A stretch of DNA of 37,898 nt, from the NCBI RefSeq assembly GCF_025753815.1, contig NZ_JAOWRF010000106.1:1-37898 (forward strand), in the 5' to 3' direction. The position numbers were made by a program, and so were the translations under genes. Shown here piece by piece: positions 17,841 to 25,935 of this stretch; position 1 is the stretch's first letter; each line of letters opens with the position of its first letter. The notes beneath the pieces were generated by a model that was not told the DNA's origin, did not search any database, and saw only the letters and a program-made list of their open reading frames with translations. Origin of the DNA: Plectonema radiosum NIES-515. GTDB taxonomy: Bacteria > Cyanobacteriota > Cyanobacteriia > Cyanobacteriales > Nostocaceae.

Positions 17841-19997
17841 ATGTTAAAATTTTTTGCCGATCGCGGTGGTACATTCACAGATATTGTCGCTGTTACGAAT
17901 AATCAGGCAATTATAGACAGACTATCAACACATCCCGAACGCTTTCTAATCGTTCCCCTACCTAACCAACAATGGGTGATAGTTTATAAATTACTTTCAG
18001 AAAATCCCGAACAATATCAAGATGCCGCAATTCAAGGCATTCGCGATATCATCGGTCTTTCAGGTAACGAACCTATTCCCACAGAAGCGATAGAAGTAGT
18101 AAAAATGGGCACGACAGTTGCCACAAATGCACTGTTAGAAAGAAAAGGCGATCGCTTAGTTCTTCTGATTACCAAAGGCTTTAAAGATGCCTTACGAATA
18201 GGCTACCAAAACCGTCCTCACATCTTTGCCCGTCATATCATTTTACCAACGATGCTTTATGAGCAAGTAATTGAAGTTGATGAACGATATGATGCTCATG
18301 GTGAGGAATTAAAGCCTGTAAATATAGAACAAGTAAAAAACGACTTACAAACGATTTATAATACAGGAATTCGCAGTTGTGCCATAGTTTTCATGCATAG
18401 CGATCGCTATCCGAAACACGAACAACAAGTTGCCCAACTCGCGCAAGAAATCGGATTTTCGCAGATATCCGTATCCCATCAAGTTAGTCCTTTAATGAAA
18501 TTGGTCAGCCGAGGAGATACAACAGTCGTAGATGCTTATTTAACCCCGATTCTGCGTCGCTACGTCAACCAAGTAGCTAGTCAGTTGAGAACGGGGAATG
18601 GGGATAACTACTCCCTACTCCCCACTCCCCACTCCCCAGTTAGATTAATGTTTATGAAATCTGATGGAGGCTTAACTGATGCACAACAATTTCAAGGGAA
18701 AGATAGTATTTTGAGCGGTCCGGCTGGGGGAATTGTCGGTGCAGTTCAAACTAGCAAAAGAGCGGGATTCGAGTCAATAATTACCTTTGATATGGGTGGA
18801 ACAAGTACAGATGTTGCTCACTATAAAGGAGAGTATGAACGACAATTTAATTCAGAAATTGCTGGAGCGAGAATGCGAGTTCCCGTATTAGCAATTAATA
18901 CAATTGCGGCTGGTGGGGGTTCAATTTTATTTTTTGATAATTCTAGTTATCGGGTGGGACCCGAATCCGCTGGTTCAAATCCTGGACCTGCTTGTTATCG
19001 ACGTGGTGGAGCTTTAGCAGTAACAGATGCTAATGTAATGTTAGGCAAAATTCACCCGCAATATTTTCCTTCTGTTTTTGGAATTGATGGTAATTTGCCT
19101 TTAGATAAAGATATTGTCATTGAGAAATTTACAGAATTAGCCCAAGAGATTGAAGCTGTGACAAAAAATGCTCGGACACCCGAACAAGTAGCAGCGGGAT
19201 TTATAGCGATCGCTGTCGAAAATATGGCGAATGCAGTTAAAAAAATCAGTCTCCAAAGAGGTTATGATGTCACTCAATATGTACTTTGTTGTTTTGGTGG
19301 TGCAGGAGCGCAAGTTGCTTGTTTAATTGCTGATACTTTGGGGATGAAAAAGATATTTTTGCATCCTTATGCTGGAGTTCTCTCTGCTTATGGAATGGGT
19401 TTAGCTGATGTGCGATCGATTAGAGAAGCAGGAGTAGAACAGCCTTTAACCCAAGCATTAATTCCGCTATTACAGAAGTTAATGGAGAGTTTGGAAGTTC
19501 AAGGGAGGGAAGAGTTTGAAACGCAGAATTACGCAGAGGTACGCGGAGTTTATGAAGAGGAGTTAGTTAGAAAGGTTAATTTGAAGTATGAGGGCACTAA
19601 TTCCATTTTGGCTGTAAATTTTGATTTGGATGTGGTGAGAATGCGGGAGGAGTTTGAAGTTGAGCATAAATCACGTTATGGTTTTATTCAATTAGAGAAA
19701 AGCTTAATTATTGAATCGATTTCAGTAGAAGTAATTCAGAAGATGGATACTCCTGAAGAACCCTTAATTACTCGGAAGCGTCCTCTAGATGAAATACCCA
19801 CATCTGTTGAGACAGTAAGCATGTTTAGCGCTGAAAAATGGCATGATACACCCGTTTATCGACGAGAAGATTTACAGCCAGAAGATAGTATTAGTGGACC
19901 TGCGATTATTGTCGAAAAAATTAGCACAATTGTAGTTGAACCGTTATGGAAAGCGAGATTAACTGAACGCAATCATCTAATTTTAGAACGTCTTTAA
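17841..19997 (+). CDS. Hydantoinase/oxoprolinase family subunit A (HyuA-like)
   Basis: This 718-residue protein is the ATP-binding subunit of an enzyme that opens cyclic amides such as 5-oxoproline or N-methylhydantoin. It has the N-terminal motif DRGGTFTDIVAV, the GTTVATNALLERKG motif near 93, the second phosphate-binding motif TFDMGGTSTDVAH near 315 and the family segment GPESAGSNPGPACYRRGG. Residues about 249-265 (GNGDNYSLLPTPHSP) interrupt the region before VRLMFMKSDGG and are encoded by repeat-like DNA at 18591-18639. The partner HyuB lies 2.9 kb downstream instead of directly adjacent. 5-Oxoprolinase or hydantoinase activity cannot be told apart here. Confidence 0.93.
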   Translation: MLKFFADRGGTFTDIVAVTNNQAIIDRLSTHPERFLIVPLPNQQWVIVYKLLSENPEQYQDAAIQGIRDIIGLSGNEPIPTEAIEVVKMGTTVATNALLERKGDRLVLLITKGFKDALRIGYQNRPHIFARHIILPTMLYEQVIEVDERYDAHGEELKPVNIEQVKNDLQTIYNTGIRSCAIVFMHSDRYPKHEQQVAQLAQEIGFSQISVSHQVSPLMKLVSRGDTTVVDAYLTPILRRYVNQVASQLRTGNGDNYSLLPTPHSPVRLMFMKSDGGLTDAQQFQGKDSILSGPAGGIVGAVQTSKRAGFESIITFDMGGTSTDVAHYKGEYERQFNSEIAGARMRVPVLAINTIAAGGGSILFFDNSSYRVGPESAGSNPGPACYRRGGALAVTDANVMLGKIHPQYFPSVFGIDGNLPLDKDIVIEKFTELAQEIEAVTKNARTPEQVAAGFIAIAVENMANAVKKISLQRGYDVTQYVLCCFGGAGAQVACLIADTLGMKKIFLHPYAGVLSAYGMGLADVRSIREAGVEQPLTQALIPLLQKLMESLEVQGREEFETQNYAEVRGVYEEELVRKVNLKYEGTNSILAVNFDLDVVRMREEFEVEHKSRYGFIQLEKSLIIESISVEVIQKMDTPEEPLITRKRPLDEIPTSVETVSMFSAEKWHDTPVYRREDLQPEDSISGPAIIVEKISTIVVEPLWKARLTERNHLILERL
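18591..18639. repeat. Repeat array translated inside hyuA
   Basis: The stretch contains GGGGAATGGGGA followed by a run of ACTCCCC/CCTACTCCCC units, the usual intergenic STRR type. It lies wholly within the hyuA reading frame, stays in frame, and encodes GNGDNYSLLPTPHSP. The G-rich left part and C-rich right part could form a hairpin. Confidence 0.85.
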
Positions 19998-20052
19998 ATC
20001 ATTTTCATTGACTTCATAATTCAACTCTCAGCTACGCTTGGGGTACTACTGT

Positions 20053-20228
20053 TTAGGGTCCTCTGTCGCGGGTGATGATAATAGCATCCGCAGCTAGGCA
20101 GCTTCCATGACTTCACTATCAGGATGCCCACGTAAGCCGATATCGCGCACGTCTTGTACGGTGAATCCGAGAGCGGCGATTTTGGGTGCGAGGGAGCGGG
20201 GCATATTTTCATCGACGAGGAAATTCAA
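20053..20228 (-). pseudogene. DUF5615 (PIN-like) toxin, frameshifted
   Basis: From a TTG start at 20228, only 3 nt after the stop codon of the DUF433 gene, the frame reads NFLVDENMPRSLAPKIAALG and continues VRDIGLRGHPDSEVMEAA before a stop at 20094-20096. In DUF5615 proteins the chain would continue LAADAIIITRDRG. Exactly that sequence is present in the next register (LAADAIIITRDRGP, ending at 20053), so one base is missing near 20097-20100. DUF5615 proteins are PIN-like predicted RNase toxins paired with DUF433 antitoxins. This one has lost the shared TRDRG segment from its frame and is probably inactive. Confidence 0.75.
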
Positions 20229-20231
20229 GGC

Positions 20232-20459
20232 TTAGGCTCCCAAGGTGGTGACTGTGGTTTGTTTGACCAGATCGGTGGCGTAGCTAAGAGCAGCTTCGAC
20301 TTGGGTTTTGGTTAGTTCATATTCTTGCATAACTTCTTCTTTGCTCATGCCACCAGCTAGGGAACCGATGATGATAGAAATAGGAACACGGGTGCCGGTA
20401 ATGACGGGGGTGCCGTGGTGGATGGCGATATCTACGGTGATGTATTGTGCAATTTCCAT
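20232..20459 (-). CDS. DUF433 family antitoxin
   Basis: This 75-residue protein (MEIAQYITVDIAIHHGTPVI and onward) has the DUF433 signature HHGTPVITGTRVPISIIIGSL followed by SKEEVMQEYELTKTQVEAAL, a small DNA-binding HTH-like fold that usually serves as antitoxin to a DUF5615 PIN-like toxin. I chose the ATG at 20459, which has AAGG 5 nt upstream. The longer frame to 20555 only adds translated repeat sequence (HAKAQRRKE) from an upstream MITE-like element. The toxin gene next door is frameshifted, so the antitoxin is likely an orphan. The name antitoxin is inferred from gene pairing in the family. Confidence 0.85.
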   Translation of the reverse strand: MEIAQYITVDIAIHHGTPVITGTRVPISIIIGSLAGGMSKEEVMQEYELTKTQVEAALSYATDLVKQTTVTTLGA

Positions 20460-20473
20460 CGCTACCTTCTCAA

Positions 20474-20563
20474 TAGACCTCTTGCAAAAGTCCTTATTTT
20501 CATTATCTTCTTTGCGCCTTTGCGCCTTTGCGTGAGAAAAAAAATATTTATGCAAGAGGTCTA
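20474..20563. mobile_element. MITE-like element (TIR TAGACCTCTTGCA)
   Basis: A 90-bp element with perfect 13-bp terminal inverted repeats, TAGACCTCTTGCA at the left and TGCAAGAGGTCTA at the right. The interior includes the CTTTGCGCCTTTGCG type repeat found widely in cyanobacterial genomes. It ends 15 bp before the ATG of the DUF433 antitoxin gene and so replaces or carries its promoter. Confidence 0.8.
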
Positions 20564-20600
20564 ATGTTTGCTGTTCCTATATTTTGCCTTGGAATCTTCT

Positions 20601-21347
20601 CTATGCGGTTGTTTCAAAGGGATGCCGAAACTCTTCCCCAACGACAAATCTCGTTGTATAGGTGGGATAGGTCTTAACATAGACAAGACAACCAGTCTCT
20701 GAACTTGGGCTATACGGGCAATTGGGTGGATATCGTAGCCAACTGCTAGTTGGATAATTTCCTAATTCATCACTCCAAGTTCCTTCGATGACAAAAATTT
20801 CTTTAACCTCAGTTTCTACCACATTCGATAATTTAGTGCCCGGTTGCCAGCGCTCAACCCAGACTTTTTCTGGATAACCCATTTGCTGATAAAGGGGTTT
20901 TACCTCAATTTGGGGGATAATACCTGATTGCCAGGGTGACTCGTAAATATTCGTACTTACTTGGTCACGAGTTTTTCCACCATGTTGTCGTAATTTAACA
21001 AAGCACAGACAGCCTTCATCACTATAGGGATGGTGGATAAAGCCTTCCGGATTAAGCTGATAAGATCCTGGTGGATACACTCCTGTTTCGTCTGCAAAGT
21101 TCCCTTGGAGTACCAACATTTCTTCTCCACCAGGATGACCATGCAACGGGAAAAAGCTACCCGGATCAATTCGAGTCAGCATTGTTACTGGATGATCTTG
21201 AAGTTCATGGTCGGACTCAAAGCAACCAAACCAAATTCCGGGGAAGGTTGTCTGATGCCAGGTCAACGATGTGGGTAATACCACCACACGAGTTAATAAG
21301 TCTGTGTGAATTTGTTGGGGTTGCCACTCGACTTGAGAATATACCAT
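20601..21347 (-). CDS. ChrR-type cupin domain protein (double cupin)
   Basis: This 248-residue protein resembles the C-terminal cupin of ChrR, the zinc-dependent anti-sigma factor of the singlet-oxygen response, but without the N-terminal sigma-binding part. The first cupin (about 25-120) has the metal motif FPLHGHPGGEEMLVLQGNF and a later His pair in GFIHHPYSD. The second cupin (about 150-235) is weaker (GTKLSNVVETEVKEIFVIEG). A metal site in cupin 1 is therefore likely and one in cupin 2 doubtful. No sigma factor gene is adjacent. It lies between the hyuA and hyuB genes, on the opposite strand. Confidence 0.85.
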   Translation of the reverse strand: MVYSQVEWQPQQIHTDLLTRVVVLPTSLTWHQTTFPGIWFGCFESDHELQDHPVTMLTRIDPGSFFPLHGHPGGEEMLVLQGNFADETGVYPPGSYQLNPEGFIHHPYSDEGCLCFVKLRQHGGKTRDQVSTNIYESPWQSGIIPQIEVKPLYQQMGYPEKVWVERWQPGTKLSNVVETEVKEIFVIEGTWSDELGNYPTSSWLRYPPNCPYSPSSETGCLVYVKTYPTYTTRFVVGEEFRHPFETTA

Positions 21348-21806
21348 TGTTAGATGTCAGATTTTTAATAGTGCCATTAACGCTCTTTTATTACTCTCGC
21401 CAGATTAAATTTGAAACCCTATTTTCAGGTTAGTCCAAAGTAGGCGGACGAGCGTTTGTGTAGCCGCGACTTCCAGTCGTCAGGGCTTCATAATTATTAT
21501 TCTCTCTCCAGAGTCATAATAGAGCTATTAATTGTTTGACTGAATTTTACCAAAGGAAGCTACTTTTCGGCAATTTATGGGGTTAAATGCGAATTGTGGG
21601 GTGATGAGCAAGAAGTGGTGCTATTTGTGGTGCAATTTGAGCGACAGTCTGAAGCCATAATAAAAAAATGTTGGGTTTCCTAGCGTCAACGAAATCAGCG
21701 ATGTCTGACTCAGCTTTTTACCGGATCTATGTGCAACCCAACAAAACCATGAATATTAAGTTTCATTGTTCAACCTCTACTACAGTCTACTAATTTTGAA
21801 AAGCTC

Positions 21807-21855
21807 GTAGTCAGCACTCGTGTGTGCTTCAATAAAGCGCTTAAGCGCTGACTAC
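21807..21855. repeat. 47-49 nt hairpin repeat, copy 1
   Basis: The sequence starts GTAGTCAGC and ends GCTGACTAC, with partly complementary inner arms. It is related to the 47-nt hairpins at 22844-22890 and 33680-33726, which have arms of the type GTAGTAAGCACTTTAGTGC. This copy and the one at 22844 bracket the GNAT gene. Confidence 0.75.
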
Positions 21856-21880
21856 GATTTTTTCAGGAGTTAAATTAAAA

Positions 21881-21931
21881 ATGTATACAACATCTCAACC
21901 TGACCCAGTTCGCTTAGAAATCTTCAAAAAC
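21881..21931 (+). pseudogene. Truncated duplicate of the hyuB 5' end
   Basis: ATG followed by [16 protein letters not shown] in frame, then loss of homology. It matches the true hyuB start ([17 protein letters not shown]) at 22911. The match includes upstream DNA: both copies are preceded by ACTACGATTTTTTCAGGAG and directly follow a hairpin repeat. It is therefore part of a direct repeat of about 75 bp flanking the GNAT gene. Confidence 0.85.
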
Positions 21932-21963
21932 TGTGTGCTCAAAAATACTCACCCTCGTTACAC

Positions 21964-22054
21964 TAGACATCTCCAAAAATGAACTATGCGTTGCCCAAAA
22001 CCCTTGTAGAGACGCGAAATTTCGCGTCTCTACATTGTTTTCTGGAGATGTATA
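21964..22054. mobile_element. MITE-like element, copy 2 (TIR TAGACATCTCCA)
   Basis: A 91-bp element in the opposite orientation to the copy at 3257-3348. The left end is TAGACATCTCCA and the right end TGGAGATGTATA, with one mismatch to a perfect inverted repeat. The interior is a perfect hairpin GTAGAGACGCGAAA/TTTCGCGTCTCTAC. It lies between the hyuB fragment and the GNAT gene. Confidence 0.75.
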
Positions 22055-22091
22055 CTAACCTCAACACAGTTTCACAATAAAAAGGCTATTT

Positions 22092-22847
22092 ATGGACTCT
22101 CGCATTCAGTCATATTTGCGCTTTGCGGCAAGCCAGCAACGTGACACAGAGCAAATCGGACCATTCCTCGCTACCTTCAACCCCCATAGCGTCAATCCCT
22201 TTCTTAACTATGCCATCCCCGACGACGCAGCTACACCGTCACTCAGCGATGTCAAGGCACTAATCGCTGCCTATGAAAGTCGCGGACGAAAGCCGCGTTT
22301 GGAGTACGTTGCAACACTCGCACCTGCTGTGGAAGAAGCACTGGTAGCTGCTGGTTTCACCGTTGAGGGACGCTTACCGCTTATGACTTGCACTCTTGGT
22401 TTAGAGCGATCGCTTCCCGTCCCCCCAGACATCGAATTAATCGTACCAGTTTCCGATGCCCAGATGCTTGCTACAGTTACAGTGCAAAACGAGGCTTACG
22501 GAGAGTGTGCACCAAGCCCTGAAGATGGTCAACGTCTTCGTAATAGTTTAGCAGTCGGTGGAATCGCCGTACTTGCTCGTGTAGCGGCAACAGGGGAACC
22601 AGCGGGGGCTGGAGTGTGTACCGTGCCGGGAAATCAGACAACAGAAGTCGCTGGTATCGGTGTGCGTGTTGCTTTTCGGAGACGGGGGATAGCAGGAGCC
22701 TTGACAACTCGACTGGTGCGAGAAGCTTTCGACGCAGGTGTTACGGTGGCGTTTCTCATGGCAGCACATGAAGAAGAAGTGCGAATTTACACCCGTGCCG
22801 GATTTTCTACAACAGGCGAAATTTTGCACATTTCGCGATCGCAGTAG
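22092..22847 (+). CDS. GNAT family N-acetyltransferase
   Basis: This 251-residue protein carries a C-terminal GNAT fold with acetyl-CoA-binding motif A (GVRVAFRRRGIAGALTTRLV; the RRRGIA part is the Q/R-x-x-G-x-A signature) and a following MAAHEEEVRIYTRAGFSTTG segment typical of motif B. The N-terminal 110 residues are a second, GNAT-like but degenerate half. The acceptor substrate is unknown. Its codon use looks more G/C-rich at third positions than the hyu genes around it, which hints at acquisition from elsewhere. It is bracketed by hairpin repeats and duplicated hyuB start sequence, and its stop codon lies within the right-hand hairpin. Confidence 0.88.
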   Translation: MDSRIQSYLRFAASQQRDTEQIGPFLATFNPHSVNPFLNYAIPDDAATPSLSDVKALIAAYESRGRKPRLEYVATLAPAVEEALVAAGFTVEGRLPLMTCTLGLERSLPVPPDIELIVPVSDAQMLATVTVQNEAYGECAPSPEDGQRLRNSLAVGGIAVLARVAATGEPAGAGVCTVPGNQTTEVAGIGVRVAFRRRGIAGALTTRLVREAFDAGVTVAFLMAAHEEEVRIYTRAGFSTTGEILHISRSQ

Positions 22848-22890
22848 TAAGCGCTTCAGCGCTTTATTTAAGCACTGAAGTGCTTACTAC
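22844..22890. repeat. 47-nt hairpin repeat, copy 2
   Basis: A near-palindrome starting GTAGTAAGCGCTTCAGCGC and ending GCACTGAAGTGCTTACTAC. It has the same length and outer arms as the copy at 33680-33726. The GNAT stop codon TAG (22845-22847) is inside it. It abuts the DNA preceding the hyuB ribosome binding site. Confidence 0.8.
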
Positions 22891-22910
22891 GATTTTTTCA
22901 GGAGTTAAAA

Positions 22911-24515
22911 ATGCACATAACATCTCAACCCGACCCAGTTCGCTTAGAAATATTCAAAAACCTCTATCAATTTATCGCCGAACAAATGGGGATTGTTCTG
23001 CAAAACACGGCAGCATCTGTAAATATCAAAGAACGCTTAGATTTCTCCTGCGCTATTTTTGACGCTTCTGGATTATTAGTAGCTAATGCCCCCCATATTC
23101 CTGTACATTTAGGCTCAATGAGTGAAAGTGTTCGCAGTTTAATTAACGATAAAGGCGACACTTTAAAACCAGGAAATGTCTATCTATCAAATAATCCCTA
23201 CAACGGAGGAACGCATCTTCCTGATGTAACTGCAATTACCGCCGTCTTCCCTTCTTCCCCCACTCCCTACTCCCTATTGCCCACTCCCCTCTTCTACGTT
23301 GCTTCTCGCGGACACCAAGCAGATATCGGTGGAATTACTCCCGGTTCAATGCCTCCCCACAGTACCACAGTAGAAGAAGAAGGAATTTTATTTGATAATT
23401 TTCTCTTAGTTGAAGAGGGTAATTTTCAAGAAACATTAGTACGGCATCATCTTTCAAATCATATTTATCCGGCTCGTAACCCAGACCAAAATATAGCTGA
23501 TTTCAAAGCACAAATTGCCGCTAATGAAAGAGGAGTTCAAGAACTGCGGAAAATAATTTATCAATATGGGCTTGAAACAGTTCAAACTTACATGAAATTT
23601 GTGCAAGATAATGCAGAGGAAGCAGTTAGACGAGCAATTGATGTTTTAAAAGATGGCGAATTTACCTATGAGATGGATAGCGGGGCGCAAATTCAAGTTA
23701 AAGTAACTATAAGTCGAAAAAATCGCAGCGCTACAATTGATTTTACCGGGACTTCAAAGCAGCTAAATAGTAACTTCAACGCTCCCAAAGCTGTAACTCA
23801 AGCAGCAGTTTTATATGTCTTCCGGACTTTGGTTGATGATAATATTCCCCTCAATGCCGGGTGTCTGAATCCTCTAGAAATTATCATCCCTTCTGGCTGT
23901 ATGCTGAATCCAACTTATCCAGCAGCAGTAGTTGCGGGTAATGTGGAGACTTCGCAAACTATTGTTGATGCTTTATATGGTGCTTTGGGGGTGATGGCTG
24001 CATCTGCGGGAACGATGAATAATTTTACATTTGGAAGCGATCGCTATCAATATTATGAAACCATTTGCGGCGGTTCGGGCGCTGGAATTGATTTTGATGG
24101 AACTGATGGTGTCCAAACTCACATGACAAACTCTCGCCTCACCGATCCAGAAGTCTTAGAAACCCGCTATCCTGTACTTTTAGAAAGTTTTAGTCTTCGT
24201 CCTGATAGCGGCGGTAAAGGAAAATATTCAGGCGGTAATGGAGTGATTCGCCGTATCAAGTTTCTCGAACCGATGACAGCTAATATTCTCTCCGGACATC
24301 GATTTGTTCCTCCCTTTGGCTTAAATGGTGGAGAAGCCGGATTAGTAGGACGTAACTGGATACTACGTCAGAATGGAAGCCAAGAGAGTTTAGATAGCAC
24401 AGCAACAGTAGAAATGGAACCTGGGGATGTTTTTGTGATTGAAACCCCTGGTGGTGGCGGATTTGGTAAAGTAGAGACGTTCCGCCGGAACGTCTCTACA
24501 ATTGGTTATTATTAA
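22911..24515 (+). CDS. Hydantoinase/oxoprolinase family subunit B (HyuB-like)
   Basis: This 534-residue protein is the partner subunit of HyuA, together forming the ring-opening enzyme. It has the family segments [39 protein letters not shown], the motif [20 protein letters not shown], and near the C-terminus the glycine-rich [15 protein letters not shown] and TPGGGGFG. Residues about 113-126 ([12 protein letters not shown]) are encoded by repeat DNA and lie in a loop just before LFYVASRGH, where relatives have a short loop. The last codons, after GGGGFG, run through a 29-nt palindromic repeat. The ATG at 22911 has the ribosome binding site AGGAG 8 nt upstream. The stop overlaps the end of the convergent rlpA gene. 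Confidence 0.93.
   Translation: MHITSQPDPVRLEIFKNLYQFIAEQMGIVLQNTAASVNIKERLDFSCAIFDASGLLVANAPHIPVHLGSMSESVRSLINDKGDTLKPGNVYLSNNPYNGGTHLPDVTAITAVFPSSPTPYSLLPTPLFYVASRGHQADIGGITPGSMPPHSTTVEEEGILFDNFLLVEEGNFQETLVRHHLSNHIYPARNPDQNIADFKAQIAANERGVQELRKIIYQYGLETVQTYMKFVQDNAEEAVRRAIDVLKDGEFTYEMDSGAQIQVKVTISRKNRSATIDFTGTSKQLNSNFNAPKAVTQAAVLYVFRTLVDDNIPLNAGCLNPLEIIIPSGCMLNPTYPAAVVAGNVETSQTIVDALYGALGVMAASAGTMNNFTFGSDRYQYYETICGGSGAGIDFDGTDGVQTHMTNSRLTDPEVLETRYPVLLESFSLRPDSGGKGKYSGGNGVIRRIKFLEPMTANILSGHRFVPPFGLNGGEAGLVGRNWILRQNGSQESLDSTATVEMEPGDVFVIETPGGGGFGKVETFRRNVSTIGYY
23246..23293. repeat. Repeat array translated inside hyuB
   Basis: A run of ACTCCC/CCTACTCCC/CCCACTCCC units of intergenic type sits in frame inside hyuB and encodes [12 protein letters not shown]. 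The same YSLLPTP peptide occurs in the insertion in hyuA (18591-18639). Confidence 0.85.
24471..24499. repeat. 29-nt palindrome (GTAGAGACGTTCC arms) in the hyuB 3' end
   Basis: Arms of 13 bp, GTAGAGACGTTCC and its exact complement, flank the loop GCC. It encodes the last residues of HyuB ([10 protein letters not shown]). Related palindromes occur at 17644, 27175 and 29793, all in noncoding DNA. Confidence 0.85.
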
Positions 24516-25429
24516 TTACTCAAAATTTCTATTTTCACTGCGGCAACACCACTGCTAATCATTCCTAATTCTTTTGCCGCACCCAAAGAAAGGTCAATTA
24601 CTCGACCACGAATAAATGGACCCCGGTCATTAATTCGCACGACTACAGAACGACCATTGCCAGTGTTGGTGACACGAACTCGTGTACCAAAAGGCAAGCT
24701 GCGATGAGCTGCGGTCAATCCTTGGGGATTAAATCTCTCACCAGTTGCAGTCCGATTACCACCTTCATAGCTGTAATATGAAGCCATACCTTTAGAGGTG
24801 GCTTGTACTTCCCCACCAGTATTTTGTTGTGGTGGCTTTTTCACCTGTTGTGGCTGTTTAATCGGTTCCTGGGGTGGAAGGGGGATATTATCAATCTGGT
24901 TTAAGGCATAAGCGACATCAATTAGTCTCCGCAAGCGATTGGTGGCTTGCAACGCATCTTGTGAGAGGTTATTGGTTGTATCTGGTAGACGTGTTGTGTC
25001 ACCATCGATTTCTACCAGTTCTTTGCCATTAACTTTGATGATATAGCTTGCGGCTTTCCAACTGACTGTAATTTGGCTAGCATCAACTTTGTCTGTGATT
25101 AATTGATTGATTTTAGTCGCGATCGCACTCGCTCTTTCATCTGAGTTGCTGATATCGGCTTGACTAACAAAGGTGAGAAACGGAATATTACGAATATACA
25201 GCGTTGTCGCCTGACGACCTGCTAAGTTATGAGGATGAATTTGAGTAACCATCTCACGGGAAATAAGTTTTTCCCTGATCGATTGCGGCTTTTTCACATT
25301 CACCGCATCACTAGAAGCTGCCTCGTCCGGAGTGGTAGAATTTTCGTTGGTTGTTGCAGCACGACCAACTGACGGTAGCCCCAAAACTGTTGTTGACACG
25401 ACAACAGACCACAATTGCGTTTGTTTCAT
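24512..25429 (-). CDS. RlpA-like lytic transglycosylase/septal ring protein
   Basis: This 305-residue exported protein has a signal peptide (about 1-25: [18 protein letters not shown]), a long variable N-terminal region with a proline/glutamine-rich linker (about 180-205), and a C-terminal double-psi beta-barrel of about 90 residues. The barrel has the RlpA signature: [51 protein letters not shown] and [16 protein letters not shown]. RlpA family enzymes cut naked glycan strands in peptidoglycan, and the fold also occurs in non-enzymatic proteins. No SPOR domain is present. It overlaps the convergent hyuB gene by 4 nt. Confidence 0.92.
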   Translation of the reverse strand: MKQTQLWSVVVSTTVLGLPSVGRAATTNENSTTPDEAASSDAVNVKKPQSIREKLISREMVTQIHPHNLAGRQATTLYIRNIPFLTFVSQADISNSDERASAIATKINQLITDKVDASQITVSWKAASYIIKVNGKELVEIDGDTTRLPDTTNNLSQDALQATNRLRRLIDVAYALNQIDNIPLPPQEPIKQPQQVKKPPQQNTGGEVQATSKGMASYYSYEGGNRTATGERFNPQGLTAAHRSLPFGTRVRVTNTGNGRSVVVRINDRGPFIRGRVIDLSLGAAKELGMISSGVAAVKIEILSN

Positions 25430-25935
25430 GTATCCGATTTTTTAAGGAACTGAACAACTCGGATGTAGCACTGGCTAGCGTGACATCACCCGATAACTCA
25501 AAAAAAGCTTTTACTTTTGTTTAGTAGTTGCTGCAACACCTGAAGATTAGCCTTGAGATTTGAAGACTAATACTTTAGCTTCAACTTGGTCAATTTACCA
25601 GAATCTAGTGGTAGTTGGCAAGCTAAAAATGTTACAAAAAATTATTATGCGTGCGTAAGCCCGTTTTATTTTTTCCAATTAAAATTTTACCGACTTATGC
25701 ATAGATACGAAAAAACTAGGTTAATGGACAACGCTTAATGCCTGAAACGACGATTTGTGGCGGATAAACCTAATTTATGCCTAAATATTCAACTTTATTT
25801 ATTGAAGTTGGGTAAAACTGATATTTTGCAGCAGTTGCATTACCCCTCTTAAATTTTAATATAAGGCTCATAGCCCCAAAGTCCTCGTGTAAGCTATTTT
25901 ATAATCAAAATAACTCTCGCTTAAAATCAAAATAC
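25430..25935. other. AT-rich intergenic region
   Basis: About 500 bp between the divergent rlpA-like gene and the gene at 25936. No frame, RNA or repeat is convincing. It contains no HIP1 site, unlike much of the window. Confidence 0.4.

Larger units (their letters stand above)
21348..22091. other. Intergenic region with hairpin, hyuB fragment and MITE copy
   Basis: About 740 bp between the cupin and GNAT genes. The first 450 bp hold no convincing gene, and a + strand frame there is the shadow of the cupin gene. The remainder is dense with features listed separately: a 49-nt hairpin repeat (21807-21855), a truncated copy of the hyuB start (21881-21931), and a MITE-like element (21964-22054). 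Confidence 0.55.

Noticed and set aside
20460-20555. Extended N-terminus of the DUF433 protein
   Set aside because: It encodes translated MITE/repeat sequence (HAKAQRRKE), whereas the ATG at 20459 has a good ribosome binding site and matches the family start.
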